Of a DNA stretch of 64,000 nt, positions 43,601 through 54,266 are shown one piece after another. This stretch comes from Lampris incognitus (taxonomy: Eukaryota > Chordata > Actinopteri > Lampriformes > Lampridae). Under the pieces are notes generated by a model, which saw nothing but the letters and a program-made list of their open reading frames with translations, made no database searches and had not been told where the DNA came from. The stretch is taken from contig NC_079212.1 of assembly GCF_029633865.1 (NCBI RefSeq), positions 87,320,427 to 87,384,426 of the forward strand, in the 5' to 3' direction. Within the stretch, counting starts at the first letter, position 1; every line of letters starts with the position of its first letter. Both the position numbers and the translations under genes were made by a program.

Positions 43601-46600
43601 ATACACTCTTGTAAGATGTTAAAGATCTTTAAAATTAGTTTTTCTGCACCCCCCACAACTATTCTCACCTAGCCTCTCCCACATGGTGTACGTATATTGC
43701 CCACGCGGTTTCATAGGCGGTAAGTTTTCGCAGAAACAGCACGAACAGAGATTCAGGTAAGCTGTGCTTCATCGCCTTTAACATGCTCACACAAATCAGT
43801 CTTTTGACAACAGTTCTGAAGTGTTTCTGACATGTTAGCCTGCTTATCTGGGTTTTCGGCTAGCTAAAAAACACATGAGTCAGACAAGTTAATCTAGGCT
43901 CTGTGTGAGTAACTGTGCAAAAATCAGGGAGTGACGTAAATAATATGTAATGTTGGTTACAGGAAATACTAGAGATAATGATCCCACATTATTCAGTTCA
44001 CAACAAAGTCAGACTTGTTGCTTTGCATCTATGACATGATGTCATTGTTCATCACCAGGGGAGTGAATGTATGCGACATCCGATTTGATGCGCCTGTGGG
44101 AGTAAACAAACTCAACAGCTGGTGCAAATACCATAAATCTGTTTACACAAACGTTGCTTGATCACAGCACGGTGATGTTAACATACCAAAAAGCTTCATC
44201 TCCTCCAGTGACTGACACACAAGAGCAGGACAGAACTTGTCTGGGTAGACTCTCATGGGTTACACCACTGGAAGATTTAGATATGGATGACATAGGCAGC
44301 CGCCCAGGGCAGCATCTTGTCTGGGGCGGCACAGGGTGCCCACAAAAAAAAAAATGGCCTTTGTGCGATCGGTTTTCTGACAAAAGTTCTGCAGATGCCA
44401 CAGGTTACTTTGGCAACTTACACAATCCGTACACCTTGTTCTCAGCCTCCACACAGCAATGGGCCAGCCTGAAAAAAAAACATGTGGACATCACTTGAAG
44501 ATGTTGACTGAGACAAGGTGGGAGAGTTAAAGTTAAAAGTGTCGAGCCACTGAGGTATTTGGTAGCAGCAGCGAGAGAGGCGCTGACTGAGGTGAGGGAT
44601 CAAACCAAAGACCCTGTGATAAAGATTGAGGCCCATTCCTTGTCAGAGGAGGTGGGATTAGCATCCACAGTGGTCTTACCACAGTGGTGTGGTAAGACAT
44701 GTTGAAGCAGATCCAACATGTGAGCAAGCTGATGCAGTCTACCAGTATACATGTGGATGTTGCAGTCAGACCTCAGAAAGACACAGAGAGGTCCCAGCAC
44801 CTACAGGGCAACAGGCTTTATGACTGCACAAACATCAGCTTAGGATATTTGCGAGGATGTAGAGGCGGTTCCACAACAAAAAAGACTGAGGTTCACAAAG
44901 CGGCACTTCTCATACAACTCATTTGATGAGCCCTGAAGAAGATGGAGGTGACATTTTTCTGCGTCATTGTTGATACCGCAACCTCAGCCTTTCAGGAAAA
45001 ATTTTCCACATTGGAAAATGTGGGTAAGAAGTTCAGAGTGCTGTCAACCTTCCAAAGTCCATATTTGAGTCTTATTTTGTATATTTATATAGTTTTAAAT
45101 GTTATGATTATTTATATGTGCTGTTCTAAATGTCTGAATAAACATTTACAGTTAGTGTAGAATGGTGTTTTTTGTTGTTGGCGGGGGGCTGAAAGGGGGG
45201 TTCGCCCAGGGTGCCAATACTAGCTAGAACCACCACAGCGTTAGACAGTGAGGAGGGCATAACCCAAATCCCTAAGCCCGACATAGCGGGACAAACATCA
45301 TCAAATCACTTAATTTGTTGTTTCTGTGAAGCTACGGGGGTCAATGTGCCCGCATATTCAAGAGACCACATCTGAATGTGACAAGAATGAAAACCTAGTG
45401 GGTCAGGCTAATCTAGCGAAGTGGCATTAGGAGGGCTGGTTGTTGGCCAGAGGGCCTTGTGGAACTTACCATCTGATTTGGGGTTTCCCAGGACCTTGAG
45501 CACCTCAGCATTGACAGGGTTCTGGCCAAGGGCCCGCATAACATCCCCACACTGGCTGTAGCTGATCTTGCCATCACCCGTGCGGTCAAACAAGAGGAAG
45601 GCCTCTTTGAACTCTGACAGGACACATACAAGGAGGATCTCAGATATAACTGTGCATCGTGTAAGGGAAGGATCACTAATAACACACAACTACCTCACAG
45701 CAAATAAACAGACATACCAAAATATGAACGTTGTTGTAAATGCAACACCCGATGCAGCTGTTTTATTAATATAACAATGCAAAGACAAACTTTTTTTTTT
45801 ATTAAACTTGGCAGTTGCAATATCACGAACGCGCTTTATTCTGCAAACTACTTGTTAATGAAACACACCGATTAGGAGAATGACTGACATATCAGGGCTT
45901 GTCTTGCAGGGCCATTGCCATGGCTGTTGGTCGCTGGTATGCAGCCAATCCAGCCACCAGCAACTACAACTAGCCCCAGCAAGCCGCTGGTTTTGCCTTA
46001 TATGGTAATGAAAGCATGCGCATGCGTAAGGCGTGCGTTTTTTTTTCTTCCCCAACTTCGATTCCCCAAACAAACACGAAGTGAGAAAAGTGCCCACTAT
46101 AATGACCAAAACAACCCCAAAACACTCCACAAAGGGCCCCTGTCAGCGTCAATAGGGGCACACAGAACTGATATAGTGACCCGCAGCGGGCTGTTACAGT
46201 CCAGCGGTGCGGCTGAGGAAACTGCACCCCAGCCAGGTTTGGGGCCACGCCTTTAACGTAAGAACTTCAAGGCGAGAACACACTACTTCCCCATACAGTA
46301 ACACACTGACACGGAAACAACCCTTAAATTAACTCACTGTCCCCAACATATATATAGACAACCCATAACACATGGACACCGATCCCACGAGACTGACGTC
46401 TACAAAACTTCCCAGAGCAAAGTGCAGAGCATGCACCAGCAACCACGGGCCACTTCTGCACCGCATTCACTTAACACGCAACACGAACCGCAAGGGCTGA
46501 ACTCCAGGGCTGTCGTTAGTCACCAGGTTAGCTCAAGACGACACGCAGTTGAACCTCCACCTAACATTAGTGACGTTATTGGCTCGTTTATTTGTTTTTA

Positions 46601-47094
46601 CACCGTCTTGTTACCTCAGGGGGATCCGGCAGTCTGCAGAAACTCGAGTCCCACTACGGGGGGGGGGGTTACAGCAAGAAATGTAAAACCCACGTTTGCA
46701 GAGATCCGCCTAACGCGACCGCTGTAAAGGCTGGGGAGTCAATCAGGGCGATCGATCCGCCCATTACTCACCTATGATCTGGTCCTCTGAGAAGTCCGAC
46801 TGGTCGAGATAGGGTGAATGCGGATGGGGGGAGGTGGGGGGGGGGAAGAGAAGAAATCGCCATTAGTACAATATAGGCATAGCTGATCTCACACTATAGC
46901 AGCCACAGCAGCAGCACTCCAGCTAGCTTAGCGGCTAGCTAGCCAGTTCCTGGTACCGGAAGCGCGGTTAAGAGACGAGATTAGCCGGGCGTCTGTTCGC
47001 AAGTACGCGGACGCGACATGAGAGGAAGCGTGTTTCACAAATATCGTTTTCAATTCAACACGCACAACCCGCCGACGGCATTTCCGCTCACCAT
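37700..47094 (-). CDS. myl6: Myosin essential light chain 6 (non-muscle/smooth muscle); six coding exons
   Basis: Essential light chain that binds the IQ neck of class II myosins in the cytoplasm. Exons, in gene order: 47092-47094, 46772-46799, 45470-45613, 41521-41694, 40937-41014, 37700-37728. They sum to 456 nt, 151 residues plus stop, exactly the mammalian MYL6 length. The first exon contributes only the ATG. The sequence reads [30 protein letters not shown] (EF-hand 1 loop near residue 20), [40 protein letters not shown] (second EF-hand near residue 97), [20 protein letters not shown] and the terminal ELVRMVMSG. That terminal exon is the non-muscle-type ending. All introns are GT-AG and in phase. 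Confidence 0.96.
37729..38060 (-). repeat. Long CT-rich tract before myl6 terminal exon
   Basis: About 330 bp of GA-rich sequence on the plus strand is CT-rich in the gene sense. It runs straight into the acceptor TTTCTCAG at 37729-37736, a huge polypyrimidine tract. Confidence 0.9.
39095..39720 (+). mobile_element. Probable LINE-derived insertion in myl6 intron 5
   Basis: The segment contains two diverged direct copies of GGCTGGGAGAGCTTGGTCTG-type sequence. It ends AATAAAATTACAAATAAAGG followed by TTCTGATTCTGATT, a tail style seen on several fish LINEs. No clear ORF; family not identified. Confidence 0.4.
40155..40740 (-). mobile_element. Rex3-like RTE LINE 3' fragment in myl6 intron 5
   Basis: The minus-strand frame (to 40690) reads [75 protein letters not shown] and [15 protein letters not shown]. 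This is the C-terminal domain of fish RTE-type elements such as Rex3. It ends in GATGA-like repeats at about 40155. It is 5'-truncated. Confidence 0.75.
42427..42868 (-). mobile_element. SINE (GCGTCCGGGTGGCG family) in myl6 intron 3
   Basis: A full-length copy with perfect 10-bp duplications GGAAGTAGAT at 42417-42426 and 42869-42878. Confidence 0.92.
42869..44270. other. myl6 intron 3, nothing recognised
   Basis: AT-rich intronic sequence without exon or clear repeat signal. A short G-run lies at about 43283. Confidence 0.5.
44275..45215 (+). mobile_element. hAT element remnant (ZMYM-like transposase) in myl6 intron 3
   Basis: Degraded plus-strand coding pieces read MLTETRWES near 44500, [20 protein letters not shown] near 44577, [21 protein letters not shown] near 44900 and [20 protein letters not shown] at 44942. 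These match the order of hAT-derived ZMYM1-like proteins. Left GCAGCCGCCCAGGGC and right TTCGCCCAGGGTGCC may be decayed termini. Frames are broken throughout. Confidence 0.6.
45614..46771. other. myl6 intron 2
   Basis: Ordinary intronic sequence with a poly-T at about 45791 and G-runs near 46660. No element boundary was defined. Confidence 0.5.
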
Positions 47095-47176
47095 GTCTGC
47101 GCTGGGATGACCGAGGAGCAGGGAAGACCTCTGGAAAGCGCACCGTGTTGATAGACCATCCCGGGTACAGCCCTTA

Positions 47177-47184
47177 TGACGTCA
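47177..47184. promoter_or_regulatory. myl6: CRE palindrome in myl6 promoter
   Basis: TGACGTCA, the full CREB/ATF palindrome, lies about 85 bp upstream of the myl6 ATG. It is followed at about 47194-47201 by a GC box (GGGGGCGG in gene sense). No TATA box was seen. Confidence 0.5.
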
Positions 47185-47519
47185 GCAACTCGCTCCGCCC
47201 CCAGCCATTCAAACGTGGGTTCCGCCGCCCCTCCCCGCCGCCGCCGCCTGTCTTTATTGAACACAACACGTGGACGTTGCAAGCCGTTTACGGCAGGGCT
47301 GCGTACGCAAAACAAAAGGAGCGGAATTTAAAGAAATATATGAAGAAATAGCGCTCTTTTCTTCAGGAGGAAGACGCGTTTGGGTCTGTTTTGTCTGACA
47401 ACGTAGGGAGCGTTAACGTTTGGTGGCAGGCGTTGTCTCACAAGCAAGGTTAAGAAGGTCTCATCAGGAGATTCCCAGAAGCTGATGGCAACGTACTGGA
47501 GAGATTTAGGCTGAATATG

Positions 47520-48390
47520 GCTTACACCTCATCCCGCCGTCAGGGCGGCGGGGAGGCCGGAGCCTATCCCAGCAGCCACTGCGCGGCAGGCGGGGAGACA
47601 CCCCGGACGCGATATTATGAACCCTACATAGGCCTCGCCAAAATCCCGTTTCTGGCTTTGTCACGTGTGCGCCACCGTAGCAACGCGAAAATATGTTGTT
47701 ATGGGGTTAGCGCTCATCAAGGAAACGCTGTACACCCACAATTTAACCTGTCTAAGTTATCCACAATCAACATTAACGTTTTTAACTCAATCTTTGCTTG
47801 CTCCACGTTTGAGCATAGGATACTTCACCCCTTATCATGACTACAAACAAAACGAGCTCCTATATTGTAGTAATATGACTTTTACAAGTCTTACACATTA
47901 GCGCCACCTTCAGCTCTTGCACATTAGCGCCACCCTCAGGAAGATGACATATTTGACTCTGTCGTGATGTACTACTCAATGTAACCTTTTAGCTGGGGTT
48001 CATTCTGATTCTTTGTCTCATCAAGCCTCAAATGCATCACAATTATAATACCAATAACGTATCCAAGGAGCAGAGGCAGACCTTGTAACCTAAAATTGTT
48101 AGGTTAGTCAACTTAAGGCTATTCTTTCCCTCACAATCATAATTTCAACCCCATGGTTCACTTTTTAGACGATTCATAAATTCAAATTGAAGGTAGCTAA
48201 CGTTAGCTTTGCTTCGCACCGAGTTGATAGTTGATTGTTTCCTTAGCAACGCAGCGGAAATCCGGCGTCCGTTCGCGGAAATCCGGCGTCCGTTCGCGAG
48301 ATTTGGGACAGGGTACGGGATTTTGGCGAGGGCTATGTAGGGTTCATAATATCGCACCCCGGACAGGCCGCCAGGACATCACACGCACAC
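47520..48390 (-). mobile_element. SINE 3' portion split by a MITE
   Basis: 47525-47608 and 48356-48390 together read as the tail region of the 16866-17220 SINE family on the minus strand (GGCGGGGAGACACCCCGGAC / AGGCCGCCAGGACATCACAC). They are separated by the TIR element at 47609-48355. Confidence 0.8.
47609..48355. mobile_element. MITE with 41-bp inverted ends and 9-bp target duplication
   Basis: Ends start GCGATATTATGAACCCTACA and match the inverted right end for about 41 bp with one mismatch. The 9-bp duplications ACCCCGGAC lie at 47600-47608 and 48356-48364. It is 747 bp and non-coding. A 9-bp duplication with long ends fits the Mutator superfamily, though other families are possible. 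Confidence 0.87.
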
Positions 48391-48527
48391 ACACGCACAC
48401 ACACACACTACTAGTGCTCATAGCTGTTTGATAAGTTTAGTCTTGTGTGATGTTTCTGGTTGTTGCTGTTATATTGATATATGTTCTGTTTTTGCTTGTT
48501 GGCTTTTAAATTAACTATTGGACTATG

Positions 48528-48569
<42 letters not shown>

Positions 48570-48683
48570 TGCTTATGGCATAAAACGGGCTTGTACTGTC
48601 TCATCAAGCATTTACTCGACTCACTGGATTATTTTGCTCCTTATTTGTTGAGCACTTTCCCTACCGTTGAGTGTTTCTTTTAA

Positions 48684-48771
<88 letters not shown>

Positions 48772-49752
48772 ACAATGCAATTGTTTATTGTTGGGGGGGG
48801 GTCTATATTCGTAAAACAAAATGGTCTCAAGCCAAGCCAAACTTCTTCCCTTTTTCTAATGAGTTTAGGCAATACAGCATCATTTAGAGTAAAATTGATA
48901 CAAAAAAACAAAGATTTTAAAGTTGTGTAATAGGATCCCTGACATTCTCCTACGCATTTCTGAAGAATTACTGATTTTCTAAATTTAAAAAAAGGTATTC
49001 TAGCCAATGTGTCATACAGAAAAGCGCCACTAGGGGCGCTATATGAATGGTGTCAACGAGTCTTCTTCCGGCTTGTTGCATGTTTTTCAGGATTTTTTTT
49101 AATTGTGATTATTATTATTATTGTTACAAGAACAAATGTACAGAACAAGTTCGGGAAGTCAAAAATGGTGGAAAGCATGGTACAGTACAATTGAATATAA
49201 TAGACATCAGAATGAAAAATAAGACAGACTAAATAATATTTTACAAACAAATCAAAACGCACAAAAAAGAAAACAAACAGGGTAACATGAAAGGAGCGTG
49301 AGAGAGCAAGGTAGGAGACTTTAAAATAGCAGGGATGAGATATAGTAGATGTGTGCAATATTTTAGCCTTTCTGTTCATTTTGCCCATCTTTTTCAGCAA
49401 ATTAAAGTAGTTGGCAAAGCTATGCAAGAAAAGGGTGATAGAGGGCGTGCTGCCGGTCCATATATGATATTCACCCAAAATAATCACGAGGTTAACAAGG
49501 TGTTTTGCATCTGAATGGACCATAAAATAAATAAAGAAGTATGTTATCCAGTTTTAAATGCAACAATTATGAATATCAGACCAAAACAAATCAGCATATG
49601 GGCGTTTAAAAATAGAAGGCCAATAGTTTCAGCGTCTGAAGAACAAAAGATGCAAGGATCCACTTCCAATGGAAATCCTGTGTGAAGCAAATCACTAGCA
49701 GGGTGTATTGCTGATACTACTTCACAGCGGGTTCTTTGACCTTAGGAGCAAC
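48365..49752. other. Microsatellites and unassigned sequence
   Basis: (AT)n lies at about 48533-48566, and (CA)n then (TA)n at about 48688-48768. The rest is AT-rich intergenic sequence without a recognised gene. Confidence 0.6.
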
Positions 49753-49897
49753 GCATCCATCCATCCATCTATCCACTATCCAAACCGCTTATCCTGCTCT
49801 CAGGGTGGCGGGGATGCTGGGGCCTAGATCCCAGCAGTCATTGGGTGACAGGCGAAGAGACACCCTGGACAGGCCGCCAGACCATCACACAGGGCCT
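49753..49897 (-). mobile_element. SINE 3' fragment
   Basis: Tail of the 16866-17220 SINE family in reverse: CATC repeats, AACCGCTTATCCTGCTCTCA and GAGACACCCTGGACAGGCCG. Confidence 0.8.
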
Positions 49898-51063
49898 AAA
49901 TCAGAGTAAACTAAACTAAAACAGAGTAAACAAAACTAAAGCAGAGTAAACTAAACTAAAGCAGAGTAAACTAAACTCTACTACTACTACTTTCGGCTGC
50001 TCCCGTTAGGGGTCGCCACAGCGGATCATCCGTTTCCATTTCTTCCTGTCTTCTGCGTCTTCCTCTGTCACACCAGCCACCTGCATGTCTTCCCTCACCA
50101 CATCCATAAACCTCCTCTTTGGCCTTCCTCTTCTCCTCTTCCCTGGCAGCTCCATATTCAGCATCCTTCTCCCAATATACTCAGCATCTCTCCTCCACAC
50201 ATGTCCAAGCCATCTCAATCTTGCCTCTCTTGCTTTGTCTCCAAACCGTCCAACCTGAGCGGTCCCTCTAATATAATCGTTCCTAATCCTGTCCTTCTTC
50301 GTTACTCCCAGTGAAAATCTTAGCATCTTCAACTCTGCCACCTCCAGCTCCGCCTCCTGTCTTTTCGTCAGTGCCAATGTCTCCAAACCATATAACATAG
50401 CTGGTCTCACAACCATCTTGTAAACTTTCCCTTTAACTCTTGCTGGTACCCTTCTGTCGCAAATCACTCCTGACACTCTTCTCCACCCACTCCAACCTGC
50501 CTGCACTCTCTTTTTCACCTCTCTACTGCACTCCCCGTTACTTTGGACAGTTGACCCCAAGTATTTAAAATCAGATGTCTTTGTCACCTCCACTCCTTGC
50601 ATCCTGACCATTCCACTGTCCTCTCTCTCATTCACGCATAGGTATTCCGTCTTGCTCCTACTGACTTTCATTCCTCTTCTCTCCGGAGTAAACTAAACTA
50701 AAGTAGAGTAAACTAAACTAAAGTAGAGTAAACTAAACTAAAGCAGAGTAAACTAAACTAAAACAGTGCAAACAAATCTAGAACGCTCAACAAAACTAAA
50801 TCAGCATAAACTAAATCAACATAAACTAAATCAACATAAACTAAACCAGTGCAAACTAAACCAGTGTAAACTAAACCAGTGCAAAGTAGACCAGTGCAAA
50901 CTAAACCAGTGTAAACTAAACCAGTGCAAAGTAAACCAGTGCAAACTAAACCAGTGCAAAGTAAACCAGTGTAAACTAAACCAGTGCAAAGTAAACCAGT
51001 GTAAACTAAACCAGTGCAAAGTAAACCAGTGCAAACTAAACCAGTGCAAAGTAAACCAGAGTA
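49898..51063. repeat. Minisatellite, GAGTAAACTAAACTAAAGC and ACCAGTGCAAACTAA units
   Basis: The left part and the part right of the LINE are about 20-bp units. From about 50850 the unit becomes 15 bp, giving an artefactual open frame with QCKLN repeats. A LINE fragment interrupts it at 49978-50686. Confidence 0.92.
49978..50686 (-). mobile_element. RTE-type LINE 3' fragment inside minisatellite
   Basis: A 221-codon open segment at 50006-50671 is closely similar to the copy at 19457-20122 (RWLGHVWRRDAEYIGRRMLN, MDVVREDMQVAGVTEEDAED). The 3' TAG repeat is at 49978-49990. Flanks AGTAAACTAAACT at 49965-49977 and 50687-50699 look like a target duplication, but they are also the minisatellite unit. 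Confidence 0.87.
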
Positions 51064-51460
51064 ATCAAGAGGATAAATTGCTGCTGTAAGGGACTCAAAT
51101 GAAGTATACATCAGTGTACCAGCCACTGTACAATAATTGAAATGTAAAGTCAGATGCAAGTATAACTCAGACATGCACTATTATTTGGTATTATAGAGCC
51201 ACTAGAATGATTCAACACCCTGGTCTTCACTTCTGCTACTTTCAGGGACTTCCTTCCATCTTTTTGGGGTTGCGGACTTGTTTGAACACTTACACTAGTG
51301 TGCACAAAGACACAGTGTTTTGACTGGTGGGTTTCTAGTATGTCTCTCTGAAGGCCTGTTCATTGAACATTGTGTGACTTTGTTTTTCAACTGAGGAGTA
51401 GTAGGTGGGGGTACTTTAAGCATAATGGGCTTCTTCTCCTACCTGTACAATCTTCATTTA

Positions 51461-51660
51461 CAGTGGATATAAAAAGTCTAGGCCTTGTGATGGCCTGGCG
51501 GCCTGTCCAGGGTGTCTCCCCGCCTGCCGCCCAGTGACTGCTGAGATAGGCTCCAGCATCCCCGCCACCCTGAGAGCAGGATAAGCGGTTTGGATAATGG
51601 ATGGATGGATGAAAAGACTACACACCCCTGTCAAAACGGCAGGTTTCTGTTGTGTTAAAG
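51461..51660 (+). mobile_element. Tc1-like terminal repeat fragment with inserted SINE tail
   Basis: CAGTGGATATAAAAAGTCTA (51461-51480) continues after the SINE piece as CACACCCCTGTCAAAACGGC. A similar inverted end (GTGTAGACTTTTTATGTCCA) occurs at about 60599-60620. The internal SINE tail is 51481-51611, between AAAAGTCTA and AAAAGACTA. Confidence 0.7.
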
Positions 51661-51904
51661 AAAAGAAAAGAAACCAGAGGTGTAAAAACCAGGTCCAGAA
51701 AGCAAAATTCCCAGCCGCACACTCGCTCTACCCATTTAACGCAACCAGCTGATTCCCTCCCCTACCTGGTTGTAAATTTCACAACATCACAAACCATCGC
51801 AGTCTTAGGGAATTGTCTTTCTATAGGTACTAATTTCTATACTGACTGTGTCCTTACTAGATAGAAATGTATCAAATAAAACCAACACATTTTTTGAAAA
51901 TTGA

Positions 51905-53180
51905 GCTTAATTCTATGAGCCCTTTCTTGTTTGCAATTGTGGACAGGTTGACGGACGAGATCAGACAGGAGTCTCTGTGGACTAGGATGTTTGCGGATGA
52001 CATTGTGATCTGTAGTGAGAGTATGGAGCAGGTGGAGGAGACCCTGGAGAGGTGGAGGTATGCACTGGAGAGAAGAGGAATGAAAGTCAGTAGGAGCAAG
52101 ACCGAATACCTATGCATGAATGAGAGGGAGGACAGTGGAATGGTGAGGAGTGGAGGTGACAAAGGCGTATGAGTTTAAATACTTGGGGTCAACTGTCCAA
52201 AGTAACAGGGAATGCAGAAGAGAGGTGAAGAAGAGAGTGCAGGCAGGGTGGAGTGGGTGGAGAAGCGTTTCAGGAGTGATGTGTGACAAAAGGGTACCAG
52301 CAAGAGTTAAAGGGAAGGTTTACAAGATGGTTGTGAGACCAGCTATGTTGTATGGTTTGGAGACAGTGGCACTGATGGAAAGACAGGAGGTGGAGCTGGA
52401 GGTGGCAGAGGTAAAGATGATAAGATTTTCATTGGGAGCGATGAAGAAGGACAGGATTAGGAACGAGTATATATTTTTTTTTTTTATAAATTTATTTCTG
52501 ATTTTTCCCTTTTTCTCCCAATTTAGTGGCCAATCGATCCCTATTTTAATTCAAACACCCACCCTCGCACTGTATGCGTTCGCCAACTGCATCTCTCCGG
52601 CCGGCAGTCTCGAAGGAGACCGCCTCGCCACTTTCGTGACAAGGCGACTCCAAGCCGAACCACTGTTTTTCCGACACACACAGAGACGCATTCACGTGAC
52701 GAACACAAGCCGACTCCGCCCCCCTCCCGAAGACAGCGTTGCCAATGATCGCTGCTTCGTCGAGTCCGGCCATAGTCGGATCTGACGAGACCGGGGCGCG
52801 AACCCCAGTCCCCAGTGGGCAACTGCATCGACACAGAGCCGATGCTTAGACCGCTACACCACCGCGGACCAGGAACGAGTATATTAGAGGGACCGCTCAG
52901 GTTGGACGGTTTGGAGACAAGGCAAGAGAGGTAAGATGGAGATGGTTTGGACATGTGTGGAGGAGAGATGCTGGGTATGTTGGGAGAAGGATGCTGAATA
53001 TGGAGCTGCCAGGGAAGAGGAGAAGAGGAAGGTCAAAGAGGAGGTTTATGGATGTGGTGAGGGAGGACATGCAGGTGGCTGATGTGATAGAGGAAGATGC
53101 AGAGGACAGGAAGAGATGGAAACGCATGATCCGCTGTGGCGCCCCCTAATGGGAGTAATTGAGAGTAGTAGTAGTAGTAG
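51905..53180 (+). mobile_element. RTE-type LINE fragment, split by a SINE
   Basis: The coding order begins within RT at SPFLFAIVDRLTDEIRQESL and the catalytic MFADDIVICSES, then MKVSRSKTEYLCMNERE. An 8-nt deletion near 52149 shifts the frame (compare MVRMQGVEV in sister copies). It resumes at EVTKAYEFKYLGSTVQSN, is interrupted at 52473-52870, and ends MIRCGAP with a TAG-repeat tail at about 53164-53180. Confidence 0.87.
52473..52870 (-). mobile_element. tRNA-derived SINE nested in LINE
   Basis: The minus-strand head GGTCCGCGGTGGTGTAGCGG and B-box GGTTCGCGCCCC identify a tRNA-derived SINE. The A-rich tail is at the left. Perfect 14-bp duplications AGGAACGAGTATAT lie at 52459-52472 and 52871-52884. 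It is a different family from the other SINEs here. Confidence 0.92.
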
Positions 53181-53716
53181 ATTCTGAGTCACGTAATTGC
53201 GTCACAGACGTATCTGTCGGAACGATGATTTTTGCATCCTGATCAACCAAAACGGCAAATCAGCGTTGTTTAGCTACACCGCTACGGAAGCTAGCATCTA
53301 CAAAAAGTGTGTACGTATTGACTGATGGAGCTTGGGAGTGTTTGCAGACCACCCCCCAGAACCTGAAAAATAATATTCAGTTGTAGTCACATAAGGTATG
53401 TTTCTAGCCATTTGCCGTCTCAGCCCATCTCACCCATTCATTTTAGATGTTGTTTACACTTACCAACGCTAGAGGGCGATTGCAAACGAGGGCACAATGG
53501 AAGAGTAAGTAAGCAAGTGCCGCATCTTATCCAGATAAAACCATCTTTGGTTTCTTGTGTCTTCCGTCTAACCGGTCTGCTAAATGAGGACGCACCATGA
53601 AGCTCAGCGACTTAAAACGGAATGTTTTAATGTCTGAACGGTACAATTCATGACACAGTATCACCACATCGGTATACATCCGGCCTGTGGATTCACGACA
53701 ACGTTACAGGACTGCA
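53181..53716. other. Intergenic, downstream of tsfm
   Basis: No gene or repeat recognised between the LINE tail and the tsfm polyadenylation signal. Confidence 0.5.
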
Positions 53717-53722
53717 TTTATT
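53717..53722 (-). terminator. tsfm: tsfm polyadenylation signal
   Basis: AATAAA on the minus strand, about 55 nt after the tsfm stop, implying a very short 3' UTR. Confidence 0.65.
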
Positions 53723-53776
53723 CTTCATCAGCGATAAAGATGACAAATACTTCTATGAAACCATGTTCAACCCCTT

Positions 53777-54187
53777 TCATTCTGTTCCTTCGCTGAACGT
53801 CTCACCACACTGAAATCGCACAAAGTCCAGCACCTTGGCCTGCTGACCCCTGAGGAACTGTGCTACTGTCAGGCTTGGGTCTGGCAGGAAGTTCTGAGGG
53901 AGCAGGCGTGTCTCGCTGTCACCGCAGGGCAGGTCATCCACGTTGCCCAGGGAAAGAGGTGCCTCTCCAACGACATGCTGCCCCAGCTTGCGTCCTAAAG
54001 CCTCCTGATCTCCCTCCTTCCCACCCTGGAAGACCACCAGGGCACCGTACCGCCCCATGGCCATATCAGTCTGGCTAGTCAGGCCGCCGTGCACATAGGA
54101 GCCGATCCGCCACCCAGCAGGGACGCCCACAGTCACCGCCCGCCTCACCGACATGTTCTCACCCAGAGAACCTAAAAAAGAAAAGAG

Positions 54188-54266
<79 letters not shown>

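Noticed and set aside
50766-51174. Open frames with QCKLN-type or LLCTGLVYTG-type repeats
   Set aside because: They arise from the 15-bp minisatellite, whose unit is a multiple of three.
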